A DNA stretch of 64,000 nt from Ectocarpus siliculosus (taxonomy: Eukaryota > Sar > Phaeophyceae > Ectocarpales > Ectocarpaceae). The stretch is taken from NCBI GenBank assembly GCA_000310025.1, contig FN649738.1:1424758-1488757 (forward strand), read 5' to 3'. A program made the position numbers and the translations under genes. The notes under the pieces are model-generated. The model ran no database searches. It saw nothing but the letters and a program-made list of their open reading frames with translations, and was not told the origin of the DNA. Shown piece by piece: positions 1 through 11,660 of this stretch (its first letter is position 1; each line of letters opens with the position of its first letter).

Positions 1-120
1 CCGGGGAGGGGATCGTTTTTTTTTTCTGAAACCAAACCCCCCGGGGGGAAATTGACGTACCGCGGGGGGTTAGTTTTTTTTTTTCCAACGATACCCCGGG
101 GGGAAGCCCCCCCCTGGGAG
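1..120. repeat. G/C- and T-homopolymer repeat, copy 1
   Basis: Runs of C, G and T alternate around the motif ccggggggaaattgac. The same arrangement returns at 636-790, so this is a dispersed or tandem repeat. It has no coding content and is truncated by the window edge. Confidence 0.6.
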
Positions 121-635
121 GTTGTGCAAAATAATGATGGTCCACACAGAGAGTGGTGAAACTGAGACGGATGTGGTTTACGAGCAAGCGTTCGACAAGC
201 AGGGGAAGGAGGAACGTAAGAGCAACAAAGACGAAGAGAAAACATACAGCAAGAGTTACCATTGCCTAAGCTCCTGCACAAGAATTCGCAGTTTGTCCGC
301 AGGAAAAAGCTATTTTTATGCTTCGGTTCTACCTTGCGTTGTGAGATGCAAAAATGAATAAATACGAATATTTTTCCCCTTTCTGCGAAGGTTTCGTCAG
401 CATGCTATATGGTACGTTTCAACTGACTCCAGGGACGATAAATGCAAGAAATAGACAAAGAAACGAAAGCATTTCACTCATAAGACAACGGCGAGGGCCA
501 AGTGACAAACGGTACACCTAAAATCTCGCTCGAAGCGCAGATCTGCAAGTGGATTTTCCGTCCCATACTTCGAAATATCATGTTTTTGTGCTCCGCGATG
601 CAACAAAATCGACTCAGAAAATAAGGGAAAAATAC
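121..635. other. stretch between the two homopolymer repeats, no gene seen
   Basis: It contains one 79-codon open frame on the plus strand (122-361) without recognisable domain, splice context or paralogous copy in the window. I see nothing that supports a gene. Confidence 0.5.
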
Positions 636-790
636 ATCCCCCCCCCCCGGGGGGAAATTGACATACCCGGGGGCATTTTTTTTATTGTCGAAAACGATCT
701 ACCCCGGGGCTAAATCAACGAACTCATGCTTCCAGGCCGAAGAGGTATAATGGGGGGGGTGGAACTCTAATAACCCGGGGGTGGAACTCA
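636..790. repeat. G/C- and T-homopolymer repeat, copy 2
   Basis: It repeats the order of 1-120: a C run, ggggggaaattgac, a G run, a T run, then ccccgggg. Two further short G runs follow at about 750-780. Confidence 0.6.
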
Positions 791-796
791 GTAGTT

Positions 797-906
797 TTAA
801 TCACGACAGTCGAACGGGACGCACAGACAACATTGCAAACAGCACGCGATTGCGCCAGAAATAATTCATGGGAGAACACAACCGAACCTCCAACACCCGC
901 CGCCCC
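797..906. repeat. 3' flank of block 1, matching the left flank of the 14-kb transposon
   Basis: The sequence from aatcacgacagt to acccgccgcc matches 26459-26570 almost base for base. There the match stops where the transposon begins. Here it runs on into ccatgta, which is what follows the transposon at 40864. This is therefore the paralogous unoccupied site. Confidence 0.8.
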
Positions 907-924
907 ATGTACTGCTGCAGACTA

Positions 925-1258
925 CGGTCATTTTTATTTTTATTTGTGGCTACACTTCAAATATGCGCTCACTCACAGCACTAGTAGTGCCGTTTACTCC
1001 AACCCGTGGCCACACAGAAGAGCCCCTCTCTACCCTCTCCTCCTGCGGTACTTCGCCTTCGATTTTTAATGCGAGAAGAGTTCATCACTCTCTTCCCTCT
1101 GTGTAAACACGAACTAGCGCTATCCACTAGGCCAGGAACGGAACCGAGAGAATAACTCATTTTGCAAGAAAAGCTCGCTTACGCCGGGATTTGAATCCCT
1201 GGCCTGACCTCTACAAGGTTTCGAGGATACCAACTACAGCAGTAGACCACCGGGGCGA
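925..1258 (-). mobile_element. tRNA-derived SINE, minus orientation
   Basis: Read on the minus strand from about 1258 it starts with a tRNA-like head: an A-box-like GGTCTACTGCTGTAGTTGG and a B-box-like GGGATTCAAATCCC. A body follows that contains CTCTTCTCGCATTAA, and it ends in an A-rich tail (rc of the T-rich run at 931-945). Similar sequence (acggtca...ttttt / acggtggtcatg...ttttt) flanks both ends, like an aged target duplication. The equivalent place in block 2 (about 40877) has no such insert. The body is shared with 15600-15866. Confidence 0.6.
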
Positions 1259-1494
1259 CGGTGGTCATGTATTTTTTTCGGGCACAATTTGTTGCGAATG
1301 AATGAATGCGCGGACGTGTTGGTATGTAGCACCTGTGCAGCAGAGGAATCACCGAAAATTGAGCAACAGGCTCAAGGCCGTTCAGCGGTGTCTCGAGGAT
1401 TGAGCACATGCTAAGGAGCACGCAGGCTGTCCGTTTCTGACATGCAAACTTTCAAACCGTCCAAAGGGGTTGCAGCTTTTTTGGATTCTTGACC

Positions 1495-1690
1495 TCAGAC
1501 TTCGGCAGTGGAGGGTCCACTGACGCCGGCCGAATCAAAACACAGACCATCCCTGCATGACTCCGCTACCACGTCACAACCACACGGATCGTGTTCTGTA
1601 CCATCTGGTACAAGCAGCAAAGGTTGAATGACACATGCCGGACACGGGAATCCTTCCTTGTCGCACACGCCCAACGAACAGCGACAACAA
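1495..1690 (-). CDS. Cys-rich terminal exon, block 1
   Basis: The reading frame runs through CDKEGFPCPACV and EHDPCGCDVVAESC and ends at a TGA at 1495-1497. In block 2 the same frame ends at exactly the same codon but with TAA (41122), which supports a real stop codon under selection. The spacing of Cys residues (C-x6-C-x2-C, then C-x-C) suggests a small zinc-binding or disulphide fold; the family is not recognised. The 5' limit is approximate; an acceptor may lie just before the GAAGG at about 1658. Confidence 0.5.
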
Positions 1691-2657
1691 AGAGTCGCTT
1701 TGGGTGGAGTCGCGCCGCACAACACAAATTGTGATCTGCGCCGGCGTCTGTGTGTGCCTCGGCGGCAAACTCTGTGTGGCAAGCCGCGTCTTATCGGCTC
1801 CACGGCAAGCTGGGCTCCTACGAGAAATGATGATGTGCCACCGAATGGCGCAGCAATTCTTGTCAGCCCTGCTTCTACAGTTGGCGCAAGGTAAGCGTTG
1901 AGCGGGCGATGCGATGCTATTGTGCGCATACTGCTGTTGATGCACCCATGCGTGAGAAGTCAAAGTGCTTGGTACGTACCTGCAGCGACACGCACAAGGA
2001 GCAAGCCGACGAATCCGCGAACGACTATATTCGTGAACCCCTGAACTGCGAGCAATCAATCAAATCATTGTGGCGAGGATAGAGAGGCGAACCCGTCTAG
2101 CTTCTCTCGGTTTGTACTGCGGGAAAACCATGACCCTACTTGTGTAGGTATTTTTTCCTACCTCTCTTGTCACCGGCGACGGATGAGATGTGCCAGAAGC
2201 AGGCACAGGAGGGTCAACGGGATTCGACACGGAGTATGTAGCTGCACTTGACCCAGTGCTGTAGCTCCTTCCTCAGACTCCTTCCCGAAGACACAACTGC
2301 GGGATACGACACAGCAGCAGAAGTGCAGGGTGAAGTTGTTGGCCTCCTCCCATTTGCGTCGCTGGTGCCACACTCGCGTGCGAAACTGCGGAATGTTCCG
2401 GGAAAGAGATGAGGAACCTTTAGAACGTTCTCCCGCACAGAACGTGAAACGGTTGTAACGGTTTTCCGATGGCTCCCTCCATGCGCAAAACAAGTGGGCC
2501 TTCGTCGGATCACGACGTGTGAACGCCTTGTTTTTAGGGTCGCCCCCGAACCCTGCACGCTGAAGGTATCTTGCTGCTTGTAGATGTCCAGGCGTGTGAC
2601 GCGTTTGACAGAGTTTCAAAATCAGTTGTGCATACAGGGCATTTTGCCTGACTGACC

Positions 2658-2690
<33 letters not shown>

Positions 2691-5600
2691 CTTCACATTA
2701 AAAACCGTTCCGATCTCTCTCTACCCAGTACCTTCGTATGTCCGTACTGATCCAACACTCGACGCGGTCGATTCCCGTGGCCACAGGTTAACTTACCCTA
2801 AAAAGGTACACTCAAATAAACTGGCCCCGAGGGGTCCGCAATTCAATAGAAATCAACGACAGATATTCTGGAATCCTCCACTCCCTCTGCGCACCTGAGA
2901 AGACTGTGAAAGGAATACACCATTGGAAGAGGGTTTCAGCCTTACCCCGGATTGTAGCTGCCCGATAGAGAAACATCTACATGCTGTTGTGTGTGTCAGA
3001 GGTACAATCGTTCTCACCCGCGGTGCGAGATTGGGATTAAAGATACATCTCGCACGTCATCACACTGCTGCTGTATTGGCTAAGACCGAAAAATATTCAA
3101 TGTCCGCCGTGCTTCGCACGGGGCTTACGCCTCTACATAGAAAGTGAACAATGCGACCATGTGGACCCCTCTGCGCTTGCTATTGGCAATCGGCTTCGGC
3201 TGATGATGTACAAACAACCGCAGCCCGAGGTTTAATCATGATCTAAACACAAACGTATTACGGCAATTTTCGCCTGTACGTTACCCGTCGTTGTCGCCTT
3301 GTCGCCTGCTTCCCGGGCGGGGGCGTCCCAATGCACCCACCTATGTCTGTATCACCTTCAACCAGACGACACCGAAGGCATGAAACTGCGACAATATACC
3401 CCTTGACGAACAAACGCCTCCACCTCCTCTGCCCTTCATTTGACACCTCTGTTACTTTCTGTTGTGCTTGGTTTCCTCGCGAATTATGGACTGACAAGCT
3501 TACAACCCACCGTGAAAAAAATTAGTTCGTTTGAGCAAACTTATTCACGAGAATTACAATCTCTCTGCCTGCGATATCGTGAGAATCAAACTGAGCACCG
3601 GAGGGCTAGATGCAACGACTGCGAGCGGGAATACCAACACACGTATCGGGACCACGGGGAGCCCAAGCATTCCTCCAAATGCACGCAAGAGAGGTCGGAA
3701 GTCGGAAGGTCTCCCCCAAGAGGCAAACTCCGCGTTGATGCGACGACATACAAGTAGACTATTGTGCCATGTAGTCAACGAGGTGTGTGCATGACTCCGT
3801 TTTTTCGCCTCTCAAAATATCAGTTCCGTAACACGGCAGGCGCAACAGTTGAGAATCAGTTCAGTCATCACAAATATGGCATGCGCGACAAGACACAACA
3901 ACCAATCTCCTTGGACATCTCAGCTCCTCGTCGCCAAGAGACCTGCACCATTCCCCCAAAAGGTCCTCGGCGCTCGATTCAAGGTGACAATTCAAGGTAG
4001 TATCGTCTACTACGATGCCTTGACGTGGGCATCTATCAATCAATCAATCCTCGTCGCGATGCCGGTCGCGAAACCACGCACAGCCGAACGGACGAAGCTC
4101 CGGTCATGACCGGCTCGATGGTTGGTAGATAGCATGCGGAGGATCATCGGCACGCTGCCGAAGAGTAGTACCGGCAGCAGAAGACACAAAAAGGGAACCC
4201 TGCACGGCGCAGTTGTGGGAGCAGTAGCGGTGGTCGATTTTAGTGTCGTGTACGTATTATTGTCACACCCGTTTGCGGCATAGAGTCTGAGAGTCAAAAC
4301 CATGTATGAGTCGTGAGAGTCCTGTCCTGCCATGGTGCGTAAGCAGCAATCTATGCAGTACAGGCAGAACAAGCATATCGGGCAGTCGACAACGTACGGT
4401 GCGTGAGTCTTCAACGAAGGAGGCGACGTTTTTGTTCAACCCGTTGAGCGCAAGCGATGATATGACTGAGGTAAACGCGCAGTGAGCATGCGTCAGATAC
4501 GAGAAAACAATCGATCTCGCGTGCAAAAAAGCGAGCATAGAACATCGGCTCCCAAGGGACCTGCGCCACGATATCTGTGCCGTTATTCGCTGATGTGCTC
4601 GTACAGCGGGGCCGAGTCGAAACTAGGCGAATGCCACGAGAACTTTCGTTTCAACAACCCTCCAACGAGAGGTACACGGCGTTCTACCCAACGGTACAAT
4701 GTGGCAGAGCGCGAGGACGTGCGTTCCTGGATATTGGTGATCAGCATCGATGGGAATGGCCATGAGGATTGCTCAATACCGATAGGAACAACACGTGTAG
4801 CACGAGCATTCATCCGCGTTGATCGAAGTGCCATTATTTTTTAATCGCACATGTAATGTAATGGGTGATGTAGCCCATACTTTCAGATACAACTCGGCGG
4901 AGGTCGATCAAAGTTGATAGCGTCCGTGCAAATGACGCTGGGTGTTCTGACGTGGAGTCCTGTGACATCCAGCACAAAAGTTCTTGTGTACACTGTGAGG
5001 GAAGAGAGTGCTGCGCTCCTCTCGCATCAAAAATCGCAAGCACCACAGGAGGGGTTGGGTCGGGGGGCTCAGGGAGAGGAACTCTTCTGTGTGGCCATCG
5101 ATTGGACCTACCTAAAAGAAATGCTGTGAGCAAAGAAAAAAAGCGACAAAAAAATAAAATAAAACAACTGCCATCACAACTTCTGATAAAATTCGAGCTC
5201 ACATTCTGCTGTTCGATTATCAAATTGCCAACCACAAGCATGTCGATCCAACCTCAACCAAATCCCCAAGTATGAAAACTCACAAATGTTTCGTTGTTGT
5301 GGGCGCTCATCCTCTGAAGCTATCTGTTAATAGCACTGCGTTCGCGAAGCAGCTCGTCATGGAGTGCCAATATCTCTCTCAGCTCGTTCTGGGGCACCAG
5401 GTCATTACTCACAGCCGCCACTGATGCAAGCAACGCCCCATGAAGTTCCCAACCGTACACCGGAAAACGAGACACGGCACGCATGAACTAAAGTGGCACG
5501 AGGGTCTCAAGCGTAAATGCGAAGGAGAATGTTCAGTCGCTTAGTTGTGCAACTAAGCCAGGACAGGCGGGGTATTACGACAAGAAAACACGAAAACGGC

Positions 5601-8600
5601 ACCAAGCGTTTGGGGACACAAGTGAACGCCAAGCTCGCCGGGATGACCAAACACCGATCAAACAAACCACAACGACACACATCAACACTTCGACTAGTCA
5701 AGGTGACCATGGTTCACCAAACAAGTCAAACTACGACATCCGGTCGCGAACCACGTTCGAACACCATCAGAGACAATGATTCCACGCGGCCCCGTTAGCG
5801 CGCCGATAATACGCTTGTGAGTGAGAAAATTGCGCAATGGAGAGAGGCGAGGCCCACTATGATATAAACGTAGAAAATACCGAGTTTGAAATGAACGTTT
5901 GCCTTGCCGCCAAGCCGCGACAAGAGCCAAACATATGTCCTCCGCACGCAAGAGATAGCGGAAAGCCTGTGGAACGACTTTTGCCCGTAGTCGCTCACGA
6001 GGCGAGGCCCAAATGAAAGCATGCGAACGCTGAGTTTGGTTGTTCTCAACCACTATAGAAACAGACACATATCACGTGGTCGTGAACACGATTCTGACGT
6101 ACATTTGCGGGTGATCCTGTCCACTGCCCCCTGAAAACGGGTCAGCTTGGCATCATGCTCGCGATGCAGCTCATCGTTCTTGCTATGCACTTCCTTCAGG
6201 AGTTCCACGGCCTCTGCCAGCTGCCCCAAGGTCACCACATCATTGCCCGCAGCCGGTGCTGATGTACAAACAACACCCCGTCGAGTAGGCAAACGCAACC
6301 AACGGAGCAAGCGAGAGGGCGACATCGATGACTTTGGCATGAGAGTCTCAACTTCCGAACGTGTGACGGAGAGGGCGTGTTTGGTGAGATGGGGGGCAAA
6401 GTAAATGCGAACCAGGTAAGTGGGCAAAACACTTTTTCACCGGCGAAGCGTTCGACATGAGAAGGAGCTATGCAAAACAGAGTAATCAAACTACTCAATG
6501 CTCGTGCACAATGGTACTATCCAACATGAGGGGAGAGGGCTAGCGAAACACGGCGATGCCTGTACCGATCATTCGATGACATCAGGATTAGACGTCAGTC
6601 GCGCTGAGATGAATGAATCTTCACTCAGACACGAACGCATCGATGCACGAAATGTCCGTGCAAGTCCGACGTTTGCTCTTCCAAAGCAACGGGTCGATAT
6701 GTTCCCTGTTCACTTGGTCGTGTCTGGACCCAAAACAAACGCTTCTTCGGCATCAATGCGTCGACTCAAAGTTTCCACCCACACTGCCGGCGCAGAACAA
6801 CGCGATAGGGTCGCCACCTCGAGCCCCGGCAGGAGATTGGGAATTTACCTCTCTCTTGAGCCCTCTCGAGAAAGTCATCCAGTGCTGTCTCGGTGACAGC
6901 TTGCCGCTGCTTCAAAGCTAGCCCCCCCCCTATCGATGGTCGTGGATTGCACCCGAACATGACATGACGTGCGACAGCGTTTAATGTGGGTCAAGTGCGT
7001 ATTGACTGGTGGCGTAGGATGAGGCTTCATTTTACATCACAATCGACTGCCAGCGAAACGATATTTGGTGTTTTCTCACCGGTGACACAACATTCAGACA
7101 AAAACGAACAGGCGTACAGCCACGGGATAAATCTGCTGACACCGTGGGCCCCCCGGCCTGGGGTTGGCAGGTAAACGGCGAAGGCACACGGCACGCACAG
7201 ACAACAGCCGTGCCACCTAAGTCATGGCCATATTCCTCATGCAATATATACAACAGCGAGATGTGAGCAAGGAGGGTATCATAATAGGTTCCCGGGGTTC
7301 CATCGCATCAAGCACGGCGAAAACGTGTTGACAATGGCACTTTCCAACTCCAGATTTGCTCCGGGTGACCCACAAAAGCATAAGGACCACCATTGTAAAC
7401 ATTCTCCACGACGGAATATTTGCCGACCAAGTGTTTAGAATCGATGAGGACTTTGTTTCTCTTTGACCATCCAGAGAATTTCCACAGAGCATGCCACCTC
7501 TACACGTTGATTGGTCGGTATTTCGCTGAAATTCGTGGCGGTGAGCATGTTCCCAGTGAAACAGTATCTAACCATCGCCGATGACGTTCTCGTTGGCAAC
7601 TATGGATGGTCGGGTGGTCTATCCCTGTTGAAACATCCCTACATTTACGTGTGGGTGACACGGGATTGTGGCCGAGAGTAAGGCGGCCTTGCTCAATTTG
7701 CACCAAGAAGATTCCGCACCCAAGGGGCAAACGTCACAGCGTAGCGTATTTTGCATCCAGCTGGCCATCCCACTTACCGCTGGCCACCAAGCTATCCGAG
7801 TCCGGCCCAGGCTTCATCACCTTTTTGTTCAGGATTTTCATCTGGAAAACAAACGCGGCAGCGTGCAGCATGCTGGTGTCAAACGTCGACATCGGCCGGT
7901 GAACATCGACGTGGTTCTGACTGCCCATCACGCAGGTCTGTTCCACGACGGTGGGACTACTCAACGACCAGGTGCATGCTTGATGGTGAGCTTCTCGACC
8001 AAAAAAGACCGGCAAAAAATGATGAGGAAAGGTTTCTGAACCTGCTGTGTTCTGTATAGCACAGTCACCGTACCTCAGATTCCAGCTTGGCGTTTTTTGC
8101 ATTTGCCGCTTCCAAACCGTATTTGAGCCTAGCGTTCTCTTCTTTCGCAGCTTCTAGACCAGATTCTAGCTCGACATGTTTCGCATGAGAAGCTTCCAGG
8201 CCGGCTTTAAGCTCTTCGTGCGTTGCTTCCGTGCGCATGCGCATGGAAGCCACGCGCTCCATCAACGCTGCCACGTCAATATCACTCTTGGCAGCACCGT
8301 CAGGAACGGCTGGACGAGTAGCTGCAGCATGCGACTGCCGCGAAGCTGGTTGGGCGGAGCTAGCGTCATGATTGGTACGCTCCCGCGTAACGTGAGATGT
8401 CGAACCAACTCTCCGCTCGGCTTCTGGGAGTATAATTCCGACAAGAACTTTCACCTGGGGATCCATCATGTTTCATCAACGTGCCCATTTCCATTAGATT
8501 TCACCGCGAGTGTGTGACGAGCTACGAGTGGGTCCAAGCATCGGCTTGAAAAACCGAGAGTACCATAGGCTAGTCGCCGAAATCCTTGTCCCTTCAGGTG

Positions 8601-11600
8601 GAGACATCTAGGTTGGTTCACTAGGGAATCTCTCCGAAGCAATTGCACAAGGGTGGAAGTTGCTTCATGTATCGCGAATGCGGTGAATGTAAACGGCTCC
8701 AACGACAAGAGGAGAATCAACCAACGTTTTGCTTGCTTGTTGTTGGAACCACGCTGGTTTTCGTGCTACCGGACCACTTAGGTTGACCCGGAAAAGGTGC
8801 CGAACGTCGCCAACAATTGACAACGTGTACGGATTTTACAAAAACAATTAGGAACTCAACACGGCCGACGAAAAGTCATCAGACACGCGTGGACGACCTG
8901 TACCAGAAACGTTCCTAACTCACGACACAGAGGAAATGCGAAAAGACGGATACAGGCGGTCTTTGGATTCCTCGCATGCATAGCGCCAAGCACGCACCAA
9001 GGTAGTTAACCATCCCCTTTTCAAATCGGATTCCCGTTCTTCCTGACAGTAGAATAGCGTCCAACCAAATTTGTACTTTACCTTCTCGTCAGGAGTGTTT
9101 GTGCCGCGGAGGCAATCCCGCCCAACCGCCTTTAGAAGAGTCTGGAGGTGCCTTTTCCCAAGCTTCCTCCCAGCCTGGAAAGGACGGCGGCGAAAAGAAA
9201 GAGCGGTGAGGATCTCGTAGCTGGCAAATATACGGCGTCCACGATGGCTACTGTCGATGTGATCATTTTCTACCCGCAGGACTGGAGACGCAAAGAGTTC
9301 GACGGCAATAGAGCGCTCAGAGGCCTTCGTATACCTGTACGGCAGCAGTCGTTTTCCTTGCATCGACGTTATTCGGCTCGTAGTCCGCCACTTCTTCGAC
9401 AAACCAGTCCATGACGGCTTCCTCGGTCGCAGAGTCTGGCGAGGCGCCAATATCTTGGCTCCATCCGCACCCACCTGAAATGTAATTAACCCACCGTACC
9501 CCGTCCGAGCACAAGATCTCACCGTTGGTTTGGAATACTCATCCCACATAAAACCCGCTGCAGGTGCGTGCGGCCGTGGCAATGCCCTTGTAATCGGGTT
9601 CACGGTGGGTTTGATGGGTGTCGCGACAAACCCCCAAGAACAACCTCACTCGCTGCCACACATTCGCCAAACACATGGATAAATGGAAGGCCAAACACCT
9701 AATGGGGGCTGGGTGCACCGAGAATCAAGGTGGTGGAATCATAGCGTTCTGGATCGTCTACTATCTTCAACAGGGCAAGGTGGAGCGGATGGTTTCGTGA
9801 ACACCGTACCCATCGCACGAAGTTAAGCCAAACACCATGGCGCTAAGGGTGAACGTGTTTCAATCAACACTATCGCGGTTCCATCAACACAATTGCCCAC
9901 AAACAATTAGGGCGTACACACACTGTGTTGCAGGACGGCGGGCTCAGCCATCCAACAAACCCGCCTCAGTAAAGCGGCGTTGGCTGCCAAGGGACAAGCC
10001 GATTGCAGTGTGGATCCTCACCCTCAACACCACCCATGCCTGCTGTGGCGTGCGAGCCACGTTCTTCAGCCGTGTCAGTCGTGGGGAGGGTGCCATCCAC
10101 ATACCCATCCGAGAGTTGCAACGCCAACGTCCTCGCCAGCAAACAACAGTCAGTCGAGTCGGGCGCGATGTCGCAGATCTGCCAGAGTATCCGAAACGTC
10201 GTGGGTGCGTTAGTGTCGACCATAGCACAAGCCAAGGGGTGGGCGCATCTCACGTAGAACCGCCGAGGCACCGTTCACGTGAAACAAGCTCACCTTCGAC
10301 ACTCGCCGAGTTTGCAGATAGCGGTCTCCCGCCTTCAAGGCTGCGGCAGCCAAGCCCGCAAGCCCACTGACCACAGGCACCGCGCTCGACAGAAACTCCA
10401 AGGTCTTTCCTGCCTGCAAGAGGAAATAGAACAACGATATCCGATTGACACTCATGCAAAGTAACAGGGCGAGTAGTGCGACACAGATATGAAACAATAC
10501 AAGCCCAAATGCAGCAACATGCGGAGGCCTACGCGGCGGCAGCACTCACCGTACCCATGCGACCGGTCTTGCTTGTGCAAACCAAGCTACTGCAGACGAC
10601 GCTGGCTGCGAGGTAGGCGTTACATAGACCAGTTCGGATGGCCGTGTAGTATGCCTTGGGACCCGGGGGCAACGCCAGCTCCCGCCGTTGTATGTCTTCA
10701 TTCATCACGTGTCTCGACTGCGCACCAGACAATACATCGCAGTTTGCAGTAACGTTGGGCCAAAACATCGTTAGGGAAACAGGAGGAATGCGATCCATGT
10801 GCGTGTGGGAAGGGCCACCTGCACAAGGACACCTGCAATTGGGAAGCCTTCCAGGTTAGTACAAGAGGTGTGCCATATAAAAAGTCGGCTAAAATACGTC
10901 CGCCAGGCCCTTACCCGTTCTTGGTGTGGGCCGAGGGATCCCTAGACTACAGTGCAACGCTCACCACCATGTCGCCTAGATCTTCGGCCATTGCCACTAG
11001 CCTGTTCAGCTCCCCGAGCGTACCCGTCTCGCTGAGTCCCGTGCCGGGAGAAAAGCGATTGATGTCCAGTGCTTCAACAAGCTGTCTAACCTGCTCCAGG
11101 CGTTTATGACTCCCTCCACACAGCGTGCTCAACGCCGAAAAAGAAGAAATCTGAGCCTGAGTCATGTGGTCCATATCTGCCTCCCGTGACGAACCAGATA
11201 TGGGTTCAGTGGTAGCTCTATCTGTCTTCCCAGGCTTGTCGCCCTGTGTCGAGGAACTGGTGCGTGCGGCGGGGTTTTCCGCTTTTGTGTCTTCGCGTAC
11301 AGCTGCCTGCTCCTGCTGCCGCAGTCTTGCCCTCCACGAATCAAGACTCTCGCCCCTCGTTGGCCCTCCTGAGTTGCACGAACACCAGGCAAGAGTGAAA
11401 CGATATGCGTGATGCCCTCATGAGCACACTCCACTCGTCACGACGCTGGACGAGTCATTCAATACTTCTCCACAAGAAGAGCCCAACTATACATTTCTAT
11501 CAAATCAATGTCGATACAATATTCGTTTCCCCACTTTACTGTATTGGCATTGATTTGCTTTTGCACGACTTTCCTGGGCGTATCCTTGCCAGCACTATCA

Positions 11601-11618
11601 TACGTTCGCGCTTTGCGG

Positions 11619-11660
<42 letters not shown>

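Noticed and set aside
1176..1256. tRNA gene on the minus strand
   Set aside because: A- and B-box-like sequences are present, but the acceptor stem does not pair and an A-rich-tailed body follows, as in a SINE. The same holds at 15790-15866 and 55400-55484.
9317..9514. Frame with ATEEAVMDWFVEEV as the coding frame of the 9082-9474 exon
   Set aside because: Differences from block 2 are mainly synonymous in the longer overlapping frame, which was chosen instead.
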